Below are positions 32,740 to 42,801 of a stretch of DNA of 64,000 nucleotides, in pieces. Every line of letters starts with the position of its first letter. The stretch's first letter is position 1. The stretch is from Azospirillum brasilense (GTDB lineage: Bacteria > Pseudomonadota > Alphaproteobacteria > Azospirillales > Azospirillaceae), in NCBI RefSeq assembly GCF_007827795.1, contig NZ_VITI01000005.1, forward strand, positions 124,001-188,000, written 5' to 3'. Under the pieces are notes generated by a model that worked only from the letters and a program-made list of their open reading frames with translations, was not told the origin of the DNA and did not search any database. The translations under genes were made by a program, and so were the position numbers.

Positions 32740-34149
32740 TCAAACGGAGTAATACATCTTGTACTCGATCGGGTGCGGCATGGTCTCGAAGGCCAGCAGC
32801 TCCTCGGTGCGCAGGTCGATGTAGGACTCGATCATGTCCTTGGTGAACACGTCGCCCTTCTGCAGGAAGGCGCTGTCGGCCTTCAGGCTGTCCAGGGCCT
32901 CGCGCAGCGAGCCGCAAACCGTCGGAACCTTGGCCAGCTCTTCGGCCGGCAGGTCGTACAGGTTCTTGTCCATCGCCTCGCCCGGATGGATCTTGTTCTG
33001 GATGCCGTCCAGGCCGGCCATCAGCAGGGCGGCGAAGGCCAGGTACGGGTTGGCCGACGGGTCCGGGAAGCGGACCTCGACGCGCTTGCCCTTCGGCGAG
33101 GCGACGTACGGGATGCGGCAGGAGGCCGAACGGTTGCGGGCCGAGTAGGCCAGCAGAACCGGAGCCTCGTAGCCCGGGACCAGACGCTTGTAGGAGTTGG
33201 TCGTCGGGTTGGTGAAGGCGTTCAGCGCCTTGGCGTGCTTGATGATGCCGCCGATGTAGTACAGCGCCAGCTCCGACAGGTCGGCGTACTGGTTGCCGGC
33301 GAACATCGGCTGGCCTTCCTTCCAGATCGACTGGTGCATGTGCATGCCCGAGCCGTTGTCGCCGAAGACGGGCTTCGGCATGAAGGTCGCGGTCTTGCCG
33401 TAAGCGTGGGCGACGTTGTGCACGACGTACTTGTAGTACTGCATGTTGTCGCCGGTGCGGACCAGCGTATCGAACTTGATGCCCAGCTCATGCTGCGAGG
33501 CGGCCACCTCGTGGTGGTGCTTCTCGACCGGCACGCCCATCTCGGCGAGCACGCTCAGCATCTCGGCACGCAGGTCCGAGCCGCTGTCGACCGGAGCGAC
33601 CGGGAAGTAGCCGCCCTTGACGCCCGGGCGGTGACCCAGGTTGCCGTCCTCGTAATCCTTGTCCGAGGTGTACGGGCCTTCCTCCGAGTCGAACTCGTAG
33701 GAAACCTTGTTCATCTCGACCTTGAACTTGACGTCGTCGAAGACGAAGAACTCGGCTTCCGGGCCGAAGTAGGCGGTGTCGCCGATGCCGGCCGACGCCA
33801 TGTACTTCTCGGCGGCCTTCGCGATGCCGCGCGGGCAGCGGGCGTAGGGCTGGCCGGTCGACGGCTCGTAGACGTCGCAGAGGATGTTCAGCGTCGGCTG
33901 GGCCGAGAACGGGTCCATCACGGCGGTGGTCGGGTCGAGCTGGAGGATCATGTCCGACTCGTTGATCGCCTTCCAACCGGCGATCGAGGAGCCGTCGAAC
34001 ATGATGCCGTCTTCGAACACGTCCTCGTCGATGGTCGAGACGTGCTGAGCGGTGTGGTGCAGCTTGCCGCGCGGGTCGGTGAAGCGGAGGTCCACGTACT
34101 TGACGTCGTGTTCCTTGATCAGGTCGAAGACCTTGCTGATGTCGGACAT
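32740..34149 (-). CDS. glnA: Glutamine synthetase type I
   Basis: Makes glutamine from glutamate, ammonium and ATP as a cytoplasmic dodecamer; the central step of nitrogen assimilation. 469 residues, normal length. Key blocks are the beta-grasp N-terminus ([16 protein letters not shown]), [23 protein letters not shown] substrate region and the adenylylation tyrosine in [10 protein letters not shown] (about residue 398), so activity is probably controlled by GlnE. The last codons were supplied by the mobile element, which restores the same EYKMYYSV end. It lies downstream of glnB with a 272-nt gap that may hold its own promoter. Confidence 0.97.
   Translation of the reverse strand: MSDISKVFDLIKEHDVKYVDLRFTDPRGKLHHTAQHVSTIDEDVFEDGIMFDGSSIAGWKAINESDMILQLDPTTAVMDPFSAQPTLNILCDVYEPSTGQPYARCPRGIAKAAEKYMASAGIGDTAYFGPEAEFFVFDDVKFKVEMNKVSYEFDSEEGPYTSDKDYEDGNLGHRPGVKGGYFPVAPVDSGSDLRAEMLSVLAEMGVPVEKHHHEVAASQHELGIKFDTLVRTGDNMQYYKYVVHNVAHAYGKTATFMPKPVFGDNGSGMHMHQSIWKEGQPMFAGNQYADLSELALYYIGGIIKHAKALNAFTNPTTNSYKRLVPGYEAPVLLAYSARNRSASCRIPYVASPKGKRVEVRFPDPSANPYLAFAALLMAGLDGIQNKIHPGEAMDKNLYDLPAEELAKVPTVCGSLREALDSLKADSAFLQKGDVFTKDMIESYIDLRTEELLAFETMPHPIEYKMYYSV
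32753..32766. repeat. Right core repeat (attachment site) within the glnA 3' end
   Basis: tacatcttgtactc, identical to 9292-9305. It encodes the residues just before the last YSV of glutamine synthetase. Beyond it to the left, the last codons of glnA come from the element and are synonymous with the displaced ones. Confidence 0.85.
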
Positions 34150-34330
34150 ATCTCTTTTTCCACGCTTAAGAGGTTTGGGTCCCGCTGCGTCAAACCGACC
34201 GAGGGGCGGGTGACGGCGCTCGCGGCGGACGTTATGTCATGCCTTTCCCGAGCACACAACGTGACAGCACAAAAAGTCGCGCCCGGAGGGGCATCCACGC
34301 ACGGATCGTTCCGCTTGCGGTTGCGACGGT

Positions 34331-34369
34331 CTGCGTCGGCCGGCTCTGCGTCGGCCGGCTCTGCGTCGG
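34331..34369. repeat. Tandem 15-bp repeat between glnB and glnA
   Basis: Two perfect copies of ctgcgtcggccggct (34331-34345, 34346-34360) and a partial third (34361-34369). The 272-nt glnB-glnA gap holds nothing else I can name; a sequence rich in A before the glnA start (AAAAAGAG) serves as its ribosome site. Confidence 0.85.
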
Positions 34370-34421
34370 TTGTGGGCGGGGCTGGTTCATGTTGGCCGGT
34401 GGTCGGGTTCTCGGGACGCGA

Positions 34422-35347
<926 letters not shown>

Positions 35348-35476
35348 GTCCTTCTTTCCAATTTTCGTGCCAAGCCGGTCGTTCCGGCCCTTCCCTGTGT
35401 GCCCGGCTTTGCTGCGGCCGCATCGGCGCTTATTGTGCCGGATGACGGTGATGCGGGATTGCGGCGGGTGGAGGCG

Positions 35477-36943
35477 ATGGACGAACTGCTTTCCGTGGCG
35501 GAGATGTACCGCGCCGACGCGCTGACCATGGCGGGCGGCGTGCCGGGGCCTGTGCTGATGGAGGCGGCGGGGGCCGCGGTGGTGCGCGCGGTCTGCGAGC
35601 GCTGGGCGCCGCACCCGACCGTCGTCCTGTGCGGGCCGGGCAACAACGGCGGCGACGGATTCGTCATCGCCCGCCTTCTTCTCGAAGCGGGCTGGCCGGT
35701 GCGGTTGGCTCTGCTGGGGTCACGCTCCGCCCTGCGCGGCGACGCGGCGGTGGCGGCCGGGCGCTGGACCGGCCCGGTGGAGGCCGCCGATCCCTGGCTG
35801 TTGGAAGGCAATCCCCTGGTCATCGACGCGCTGTTCGGAGCCGGGCTCGCCCGCCCGCTCGACGGCATGGCGAAAGAGGTGGTCGAGGCGATGGCGGGAC
35901 GCACCGTCGTCGCCGTGGACGTGCCGAGCGGCCTGCACGGCGACAGTGGCCAAGTGATGGGGGCGGCTCCGCAGGCGGCGCTGACCGTCACCTTCTTCCG
36001 CCGCAAGCCCGGCCATCTGCTCCTGCCGGGCCGTATCCTCTGCGGCGAGGTGGTGGTGGCCGACATCGGCATTCCCGACACCGTGCTGGATGCCATCGCG
36101 CCGCAAACCCTGGTGAACGGCCCCGACCTGTGGCGGCAACGCTACCCCTGGCCGCGGCTCGACGCGCACAAATACGCGCGGGGGCACGCGGTGGTGCTGG
36201 GCGGGGCGCGGATGACCGGCGCGGCGCGGCTGTCGGCGCGGGGCGCCCTGCGCGCCGGGGCGGGGCTGGTGACGGTGGCCTGCCCGCCCGACTCGGTGCC
36301 GATCTACGCCGCCGGCTCGCCCAGCCTGATCGTGACCGAGGTGGCGGACGGCGCCGCCTTCGAGGACCTGCTGGCGGACCCGCGCAAGAACGCGGTGCTG
36401 CTGGGGCCGGGGGCCGGAGTCGGAGCCGACACGCGGGGCCATGCGCTCGCCGCGCTGGCCGCCGGAAAGGCCTGCGTGCTGGACGCCGACGCCCTGACCA
36501 GCTTCGCCGCGTCGCCCGCCGATCTGCTCGGCCGGTTGAACGAACGCTGCCTGCTGACCCCGCACGAGGGCGAGTTCGCGCGGATCTTTCCGGACCTCGC
36601 GGCGGTGGAGGGCGGGAAACTGATGCGCGCCCGCGCCGCGGCGGCGCGCTGCGGCGCCGTCGTCCTTTTGAAAGGCGCCGACACGGTGGTCGCGGCGCCG
36701 GACGGACGGGGCGTCGTCAACGCCAATGCTCCGGCCGATCTGGCGACCGCAGGGTCGGGAGACGTGCTGGCGGGCATCGCGCTCGGGCTGATCGCTCAGG
36801 GAATGGACACGTTCGACGCCGCCGGCGCCGCGGTCTGGCTGCACGGCGAAGCGGCGACCGCGTTCGGACCGGGCCTGATCGCCGAAGATTTGCCGGATGC
36901 GCTCCCAGGGGTGCTGAAGCGGCTCAAGGCGGGTGCGCGCTGA
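35477..36943 (+). CDS. nnr: Bifunctional NAD(P)H-hydrate epimerase/dehydratase
   Basis: Repairs hydrated NADH and NADPH in the cytoplasm. 488 residues in two domains: an N-terminal YjeF_N epimerase (about 1-210; LMEAAGAAVV, VVLCGPGNNGGDGFVIAR, GLPSG-type VDVPSGLHGDSG) and a C-terminal ribokinase-fold dehydratase (about 225-488; HKYARGHAVVLGG, LTPHEGEFARIF and the catalytic-region ATAGSGDVLAGI). The ATG at 35477 has a GGTGGAGG ribosome site; the open frame upstream runs into the tRNA-His and is not coding. It is followed 105 nt later by the malonyl-CoA decarboxylase. Confidence 0.93.
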   Translation: MDELLSVAEMYRADALTMAGGVPGPVLMEAAGAAVVRAVCERWAPHPTVVLCGPGNNGGDGFVIARLLLEAGWPVRLALLGSRSALRGDAAVAAGRWTGPVEAADPWLLEGNPLVIDALFGAGLARPLDGMAKEVVEAMAGRTVVAVDVPSGLHGDSGQVMGAAPQAALTVTFFRRKPGHLLLPGRILCGEVVVADIGIPDTVLDAIAPQTLVNGPDLWRQRYPWPRLDAHKYARGHAVVLGGARMTGAARLSARGALRAGAGLVTVACPPDSVPIYAAGSPSLIVTEVADGAAFEDLLADPRKNAVLLGPGAGVGADTRGHALAALAAGKACVLDADALTSFAASPADLLGRLNERCLLTPHEGEFARIFPDLAAVEGGKLMRARAAAARCGAVVLLKGADTVVAAPDGRGVVNANAPADLATAGSGDVLAGIALGLIAQGMDTFDAAGAAVWLHGEAATAFGPGLIAEDLPDALPGVLKRLKAGAR

Positions 36944-37048
36944 TCCGGCTTCCCCAGGGCATACATACGCCCGGACAGGAGGCTTACTCTTAAGGCCGGG
37001 CTCAAGCTATGGCTTGCCGAGAGCGCGCATGCACGCCAGACTCTGGGT

Positions 37049-38614
37049 ATGAGCGAGACGCCCGAGATCAAACCCGCAGAGCCCGTCCCGTCCCAGCTGC
37101 CGGCCGCCGCCGCGGGAGCGCCGCCGGGGCTGCTCGACCGCACGCTGGACACGCTGCGCGCGGGCTGGCGCGAGATCGCCGCCTCCGCCCGTGGCGTGGT
37201 CGGCGCGGCGCCCCGCGCCTCTCTCCCGAAGGAGGACGCGGACCGGCTGAAGGAACAGATCGAAGCCTGCCTGGAGGGCCGCGGCGGCGAGGTGTCGGCG
37301 CGGGCACGGGCGGCGCAACTCGGTCGCACCTATCTGGCGCTGGACGGGCAGGGGCGGCGCAACTTCCTGATGATGCTGGCGCGCGATTTCGATGTGGACC
37401 GCGCCGCCATCGATCAGGCGATGGCGACCTTCCAGACGGCGGGCGATCCGGTGTCGCGCGGCCATGCCGAGCGCGCCCTGCGTCGCGCGCTGGAGCCGCC
37501 GCGGCTGCGGCTGCTCACCCAGTTCAACGGCCTGCCGGAAGGGGTGAAGTTCCTGGTGGACCTGCGCGCCGAGCTGATGGAGATGGCGCGGGGCGAGCCG
37601 CTGCTCCAGGCGCTGGAGGACGATCTCAAGAGCCTGCTGCGCAACTGGTTCGACGTCGGCTTCCTGGAGATGCGCCGGATCACCTGGGACAGCCCGGCCT
37701 CGCTCCTGGAAAAGCTCATCAAATACGAGGCGGTGCACGAGATCAGTGGTTGGCGGGACCTGAAGGACCGTCTCGATTCCGACCGCCGCTGCTTCGCCTT
37801 CTTCCACCCGCGCATGCCGAACGAGCCGCTGATCTTCGTCGAGGTCGCGCTGGTCCAGGGCATGTCGGACAACGTCCAGGCACTGCTCGACCCTTCCGCC
37901 CCGGTCTGCGACCCGAAGAGCGCGGACAGCGCCATCTTCTACTCCATCTCCAACGCCCAGGTGGGGCTGGCGGGAATCAGCTTCGGCAACTTCCTCATCA
38001 AGCGGGTGGTGGACGGGCTGACCGGGGAGTTTCCCAACATCAAGTGCTTCGCCACCCTGTCGCCGATTCCCGGCTTCCGCCGCTGGCTTGACTGGGAACT
38101 GGCCGAGCGCGGCGATTCGCTGCTCAGCCCGCCCGAGGCGGAACGCATCGCCGAAGCCATGGCCGCCCGCCCGGACGCCCCCGAACCGGAAGGCCGCGAA
38201 TCGGATGCCGAAGGCGACGCGGACGAGCGTCCGGTGCTGGCGGGAGTCCTGGCTCTGCCCGACTGGCACGCAGACGAGGAGCTTCAGAAGCAGCTTCGCG
38301 GCCCGTTGATGCGGCTGTGCGCGCACTACCTGACGACGGCGCGCGCGTCGGACCGCCGCAGCGAGCGGGCCGGCGCGGCTCCGGCGCGGGCGCTCGACCC
38401 GGTCGCGCACTTCCACCTCAGCAACGGCGCCCGCATGGAGAGGCTGAACTGGCTGGGCGACCGTTCGGCCAAGGGGTTGCGGCAGTCCTGCGGCATGATG
38501 ATCAACTACCGTTACAAGCTGGGCGAGATCGACGCTAACCACGAGGCGTACCGAGGGGAGGGCAAGGTCAACGCTTCCTCCTCCATCCGGTCGCTGGGGA
38601 AGGGGGGCGGATGA
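37049..38614 (+). CDS. Malonyl-CoA decarboxylase
   Basis: Turns malonyl-CoA into acetyl-CoA and CO2. 521 residues with the helical N-terminal domain (about 60-190; LGRTYLALDGQGRRNFLMMLARDFDVD) and the GNAT-like catalytic domain (about 195-470; RRCFAFFHPRMPNEPLIFVE, SISNAQVGLAGISFGNFLIK, then AHFHLSNGARMERLNWLGD, which holds the conserved His region). The eukaryotic mitochondrial and rhizobial MatA enzymes share this layout. No malonate transport or malonyl-CoA synthetase genes are adjacent, so a role in malonate use or fatty-acid balance cannot be decided. Confidence 0.92.
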   Translation: MSETPEIKPAEPVPSQLPAAAAGAPPGLLDRTLDTLRAGWREIAASARGVVGAAPRASLPKEDADRLKEQIEACLEGRGGEVSARARAAQLGRTYLALDGQGRRNFLMMLARDFDVDRAAIDQAMATFQTAGDPVSRGHAERALRRALEPPRLRLLTQFNGLPEGVKFLVDLRAELMEMARGEPLLQALEDDLKSLLRNWFDVGFLEMRRITWDSPASLLEKLIKYEAVHEISGWRDLKDRLDSDRRCFAFFHPRMPNEPLIFVEVALVQGMSDNVQALLDPSAPVCDPKSADSAIFYSISNAQVGLAGISFGNFLIKRVVDGLTGEFPNIKCFATLSPIPGFRRWLDWELAERGDSLLSPPEAERIAEAMAARPDAPEPEGRESDAEGDADERPVLAGVLALPDWHADEELQKQLRGPLMRLCAHYLTTARASDRRSERAGAAPARALDPVAHFHLSNGARMERLNWLGDRSAKGLRQSCGMMINYRYKLGEIDANHEAYRGEGKVNASSSIRSLGKGGG

Positions 38615-38787
38615 GGCGGCTTGCCGTTCGCCGGGGCGCTTCCCTCGGGGCTTTCCGGGCCACCCACCAATGGCGTGCGGAACGGCGCCCATTTTGCCTG
38701 TTTGCGGCGCGAACCCTGTGCTATAGAGCGGACTTCGCCGGCAGTCCGTCGGGTGTTCCGCACCCGTCGCGGGCTGTCTATGCCATT

Positions 38788-38872
38788 GCGGGCGTGGCGG
38801 AACTGGTAGACGCGCCGGATTTAGGTTCCGGTGACTTCGGTCGTGGGGGTTCGAGTCCCTTCGCCCGCACCA
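38788..38872 (+). tRNA. tRNA-Leu (TAG)
   Basis: 85 nt with a long variable arm and encoded CCA. The anticodon stem CCGGA/TCCGG holds loop TTTAGGT, anticodon TAG, reading CUA-family leucine codons. A TATAGA box at 38722-38727 may be its -10 element. Confidence 0.94.
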
Positions 38873-38963
38873 TGGCAACAGCTTGGACCGCATGGGAACA
38901 CACGGTTTCGGGCCGCCCGGACGGGCGCCGCCGGGCCGGACAACGAGATAGGCTTTCGTTCCG

Positions 38964-40298
38964 ATGAACATCACCGAGACCAGCGCCGACGGCCTGAAGC
39001 GCGAGTACAAGGTCGTCATTTCCGCCCAGGATATCGAACAGAAGGTGCAGGGCCGGCTCGAAGAGCTGCGCCGGACGGTGCAGCTCCCCGGCTTCCGTCC
39101 GGGCAAGGTGCCGGTTGCCGTGATCAAGCAGCGCTACGGCGGCAGCGTGCTGGCCGAGGCTCTGGAGGATGCGATCGCCGACAGCTCGCGCCAAGCGCTG
39201 AGCGAGCGCGGCCTGCGCATCGCCATGCAGCCGAAGATCAACGTCGAGAAGTACGAGGACGGCGGCGACCTGTCCTACACCATGGGCGTCGAGCTTCTGC
39301 CGGACATCGAGCCGGGCGACCTCAGCGGCCTGGAGCTTGAGAAGCCGGTCGCCACGGTCGAGGACTCGGCCGTCGACGAGGCCCTGACCCGTCTGGCTTC
39401 CGCCCATTCGGTGCAGGCCCCGGTCACCGAGGACCGCGCGGCCGAGACGGGCGACATCGCCGTGATCGACTTCGCCGGTTCGGTGGATGGCGAGGCCCTG
39501 CCGGGCATGGACGGCAAGGACTATCCGCTGGAGCTGGGCGCGAACCAGTTCGTTCCGGGCTTCGAGGAGCAGCTGGTCGGCGCCAAGGCCGGCGAGCACC
39601 GCACGGTGAAGGTCACCTTCCCGGCGGACTACCCGCACGACCGCCTGAAGGGCGCGGACACCGTGTTCGAGGTGGACGTCAAGGAACTCCGCAAGAACGT
39701 CCCGGCCGAGGTCAACGACGACCTCGCCAAGGAGTTCGGCATGGAGAGCCTGGAGAAGCTGCGCGAGGCCGTCGGCGACCGCATCAAGAGCGAGTACGCC
39801 AACGTGTCGCGCCTGCGCGTCAAGCGCCAGCTCCTCGACAAGCTGGCCGAGGCCCACTCCTTCGAGGTCCCGCCGGGCATGGTGGACGTCGAGTTCGAGG
39901 GCATCTGGCAGCGCCTCCAGCAGGAGCTGCAGAACGGCACCGCCGGTGAGGACGCCGGCAAGCCGGAAGAGGAGCTGAAGGCCGAGTACCGCGGCATCGC
40001 CGAGCGCCGCGTGCGCCTGGGCCTGCTGCTGTCGGAGATCGGCCGCCGCAACGACATCCAGGTGTCCCAGGACGAGATCAACCGCGCCCTGATCACGGAA
40101 GCCCGCCGCTTCCCCGGTCAGGAGCGTCAGGTGTTCGAGTTCTTCAAGCAGAACCGGGAAGCGCTGGAAAACCTCCGCGCCCCGATCTTCGAGGACAAAG
40201 TTGTCGACTACATCCTGGACCAGGCCAAGGTGAGCGAGAAGCCGGTGTCCGCCGAAGAGCTGATGAAGGACCCCGACGAGGAGGCCGAGGCGGCCTGA
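38964..40298 (+). CDS. tig: Trigger factor, ribosome-associated chaperone
   Basis: Binds the ribosome exit tunnel and shields nascent chains. 444 residues: ribosome-binding N-domain with the GFRPGKVP signature (about 50-57), FKBP-like prolyl isomerase domain (about 150-245; GDIAVIDFAGSVDGE, LGANQFVPGFEEQLVG) and the helical C-domain. A normal-length copy with a GATAG-type weak ribosome site. It heads the tig-clpP-clpX-lon block common in proteobacteria. Confidence 0.96.
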   Translation: MNITETSADGLKREYKVVISAQDIEQKVQGRLEELRRTVQLPGFRPGKVPVAVIKQRYGGSVLAEALEDAIADSSRQALSERGLRIAMQPKINVEKYEDGGDLSYTMGVELLPDIEPGDLSGLELEKPVATVEDSAVDEALTRLASAHSVQAPVTEDRAAETGDIAVIDFAGSVDGEALPGMDGKDYPLELGANQFVPGFEEQLVGAKAGEHRTVKVTFPADYPHDRLKGADTVFEVDVKELRKNVPAEVNDDLAKEFGMESLEKLREAVGDRIKSEYANVSRLRVKRQLLDKLAEAHSFEVPPGMVDVEFEGIWQRLQQELQNGTAGEDAGKPEEELKAEYRGIAERRVRLGLLLSEIGRRNDIQVSQDEINRALITEARRFPGQERQVFEFFKQNREALENLRAPIFEDKVVDYILDQAKVSEKPVSAEELMKDPDEEAEAA

Positions 40299-40313
40299 TC
40301 GTCAGAAAGGTTG

Positions 40314-40339
40314 AGGGGCGGCCTACCGGTCGCCCCTTT
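40314..40339 (+). terminator. Probable terminator after tig
   Basis: aggggcg (40314-40320) pairs with cgcccct (40331-40337), followed by a short T-rich tail. Confidence 0.5.
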
Positions 40340-40400
40340 CCATTCCTATATGTAGACTGCTCAGACGACTAACCGAGCTGCGGGAGCAGGGAAGACCACC

Positions 40401-41036
40401 ATGTACGACTTCGAACCGAAGATGAATGCTCTGGTCCCGATGGTCATCGAGCAGACCAACCGGGGCGAACGAGCGTACGATATTTACTCGCGCCTGCTGA
40501 AGGAACGGATCATCTTTATGATCGGTGGCGTGAACGACGCCGTCGCCAGCCTGATCTGCTCGCAGTTGCTGTTCCTGGAATCGGAAAACCCGAGCAAGGA
40601 CATCGCGCTCTACATCAATTCGCCGGGCGGTTACGTCTCGGCCGGCCTCGCCATCTACGACACCATGCAGTACATCCGTCCGCAGGTGTCGACGGTGTGC
40701 ATGGGGCAGGCGGCCTCGATGGGCTCGCTCCTGCTCGCCGCCGGCGCGCCGGGCAAGCGCTTCTCGCTGCCGAACAGCCGGATCATGATCCACCAGCCGT
40801 CGGGCGGCGCCCAGGGCCAGGCTTCGGACATCGAGATCCAGGCCCAGGAAATCCTGAAGCTGCGCTCGCGCCTCAACGACATCTACGTCAAGCACACCGG
40901 CCAGTCGCTCGACACCATCGAGGCGGCCATGGAGCGTGACAAGTTCATGTCGCCGGAGGAAGCCAAGGCGTTCGGCCTGATCGACGAAGTGGTGGAAAAG
41001 CGCCCCGGATCGGTCGGCGACGGCAGCGCCGCCTGA
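40401..41036 (+). CDS. clpP: ATP-dependent Clp protease proteolytic subunit
   Basis: Serine protease that forms a 14-subunit barrel and works with ClpX or ClpA. 211 residues. Catalytic Ser is in [14 protein letters not shown] (about residue 106), His in [14 protein letters not shown] (about 131), and the Asp in the following helix region ([12 protein letters not shown] area). NSPGG forms the oxyanion strand. It is followed by clpX 216 nt later. Confidence 0.96.
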   Translation: MYDFEPKMNALVPMVIEQTNRGERAYDIYSRLLKERIIFMIGGVNDAVASLICSQLLFLESENPSKDIALYINSPGGYVSAGLAIYDTMQYIRPQVSTVCMGQAASMGSLLLAAGAPGKRFSLPNSRIMIHQPSGGAQGQASDIEIQAQEILKLRSRLNDIYVKHTGQSLDTIEAAMERDKFMSPEEAKAFGLIDEVVEKRPGSVGDGSAA

Positions 41037-41065
41037 ACGCGCGCGCGAACTAATGATTGATTGCG

Positions 41066-41098
41066 CCGGTTCCCTGTTGTTGAATGATGGGGAACCGG
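41066..41098 (+). repeat. Inverted repeat between clpP and clpX
   Basis: ccggttccc (41066-41074) and gggaaccgg (41090-41098) form a 9-bp stem. There is no T tail, so it may modulate mRNA stability or partial read-through rather than fully stop transcription. Confidence 0.5.
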
Positions 41099-41252
41099 TC
41101 CGATGGATCGGGTTCGATGGATGAGTGAGCGGATGCGTTAACCTTGTCTCGGGCCTTCCCCGGGACAACCTTTGAAAGGACCGGCGTCGGGGGACGCCGC
41201 AGGCGGTTGACAGGTTATACGGATCAGTCCCCCGCGAGATGACGGAGTACCG

Positions 41253-42521
41253 ATGAGCAAGTCCAGCAGCGGCGATTCGAAGAACACGCTCTACTGCTCC
41301 TTTTGCGGCAAGAGCCAGCACGAGGTCCGCAAGCTGATTGCCGGTCCGACGGTGTTCATCTGCGATGAATGCGTCGAGCTGTGCATGGACATCATTCGCG
41401 AGGAAAACAAGACGACCCTCGTGAAGTCCCGCGACGGCGTGCCGACCCCGCGCGACATCCATGCGGTACTGGACGATTACGTGATCGGCCAGCATCACGC
41501 GAAACGGGTCCTTTCGGTTGCGGTGCACAATCACTACAAGCGGTTGGCGCACGGCACGAAGCACAACGACGTCGAACTGGCGAAGTCCAACATCCTGCTG
41601 GTCGGCCCCACCGGCTGCGGCAAGACGCTGCTCGCCCAGACGCTCGCCCGGATCATCGACGTTCCCTTCACGATGGCCGACGCCACGACCCTGACCGAGG
41701 CGGGCTATGTCGGTGAGGACGTCGAGAACATCATTCTGAAGCTGCTCCAGGCCGCCGACTACAATGTCGAGCGGGCGCAGCGCGGCATCGTCTACATCGA
41801 CGAGGTCGACAAGATCAGCCGCAAGTCCGACAACCCGTCGATCACCCGCGACGTGTCGGGCGAGGGTGTGCAGCAGGCCCTGCTGAAGATCATGGAGGGC
41901 ACCGTCGCCTCCGTGCCTCCGCAGGGTGGGCGCAAGCACCCGCAGCAGGAGTTCCTGCAGGTCGACACCAGCAACATCCTGTTCATCTGCGGCGGCGCGT
42001 TCGCCGGGTTGGACAAGATCATCGCGCAGCGCGGCAAGGGCACCTCGATCGGCTTCGGCGCCGATGTGCGCGGCCCGGACGAGCGCTCGACCGGCGACAT
42101 CCTGCGTGAGGTCGAGCCCGAGGATCTGCTGAAGTTCGGCCTGATCCCGGAGTTCATCGGTCGTCTGCCGGTCGTCGCCACCCTGTCCGACCTGGACGAG
42201 GCGGCTCTGGTCGAGATCCTCACCAAGCCGAAGAACGCCCTGGTCAAGCAGTACCAGCGCCTGTTCGAGATGGAGGACGTCCGTCTGGAATTCTCCGACG
42301 ATGCCCTGCGCACCATCTCCCACAAGGCGATCCAGCGGAAGACCGGCGCGCGCGGCCTGCGGTCGATCATGGAGTCGATCCTGCTCGACCCGATGTTCGA
42401 CCTGCCGGGGCTGTCGGGCGTGGAGAGCATCCTGGTCAACAAGGAAGTGGTCGAAGGGCGCGCCAAGCCGCTTTACGTCCACGCCGAACGCCGCGGAGAG
42501 CAACAGGCGCCGGGCGCCTGA
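41253..42521 (+). CDS. clpX: Clp protease ATP-binding subunit ClpX
   Basis: AAA+ unfoldase that feeds ClpP. 422 residues: N-terminal zinc-binding domain with four Cys (CSFCGKSQ and [10 protein letters not shown], about 13-40), Walker [13 protein letters not shown] (about 117), Walker B YIDEVDKI, the ClpP-docking IGF loop (TSIGFGAD) and sensor-2 GARGLRS. Full length. A strong terminator follows. Confidence 0.97.
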   Translation: MSKSSSGDSKNTLYCSFCGKSQHEVRKLIAGPTVFICDECVELCMDIIREENKTTLVKSRDGVPTPRDIHAVLDDYVIGQHHAKRVLSVAVHNHYKRLAHGTKHNDVELAKSNILLVGPTGCGKTLLAQTLARIIDVPFTMADATTLTEAGYVGEDVENIILKLLQAADYNVERAQRGIVYIDEVDKISRKSDNPSITRDVSGEGVQQALLKIMEGTVASVPPQGGRKHPQQEFLQVDTSNILFICGGAFAGLDKIIAQRGKGTSIGFGADVRGPDERSTGDILREVEPEDLLKFGLIPEFIGRLPVVATLSDLDEAALVEILTKPKNALVKQYQRLFEMEDVRLEFSDDALRTISHKAIQRKTGARGLRSIMESILLDPMFDLPGLSGVESILVNKEVVEGRAKPLYVHAERRGEQQAPGA

Positions 42522-42553
42522 GTTCGTCACGGTCGATCAGAATTGGATACGGG

Positions 42554-42584
42554 GAAGGGCGCTTCGGGCGCCCTTCGTCGTTTT
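42554..42584 (+). terminator. Rho-independent terminator after clpX
   Basis: gaagggcgc and gcgcccttc form a 9-bp stem around a ttcgg loop; TTTT ends at 42584. Confidence 0.85.
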
Positions 42585-42670
42585 CGGCGTTCGCTAACGT
42601 CAAGGTTCCGCTGGGCCGCGGAAGGGGGAACCTGCATGCCGCACCGCCATACGGAATTGGGGTTCTGGCC

Positions 42671-42701
42671 CTTGAAGGGGGGCTATGGCTGTGCCACGTT
42701 A
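42671..42701 (+). promoter_or_regulatory. Possible heat-shock (RpoH) promoter for lon
   Basis: CCCTTGAA with the exact CTTGAA -35 core at 42671-42676; 16 bp on, gccacgtta is a poor match to the RpoH -10. lon is a heat-shock gene in many bacteria, which makes the site plausible but not proven. Confidence 0.3.
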
Positions 42702-42801
42702 GAAAAAGTGCCGGTTTGCGTTCCCCGCGCTCATTCCCGAGGTGGGGTCCCTCCCAGGCCCATCCCGGGCTGACGGCGTCCCAATGAAAGAGGCCCAATC
42801 A

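Larger units (their letters stand above)
9292..32766. mobile_element. Integrative, probably mobilizable element in the 3' end of glnA (about 23.5 kb)
   Basis: Bounded by a 14-bp direct repeat, tacatcttgtactc, at 9292-9305 and 32753-32766. A tyrosine integrase lies just inside the left end. The interior holds mobilization genes (MobC, relaxase), a KfrA-like protein, a primase-type replication protein, resolvase-like proteins and a restriction operon, none of which belong to the surrounding housekeeping order. No type IV secretion genes or pilus genes are seen, so it would need a helper to transfer. At the left end the sequence outside the core is the old glnA tail; at the right end the outside is intact glnA. 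Confidence 0.88.
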
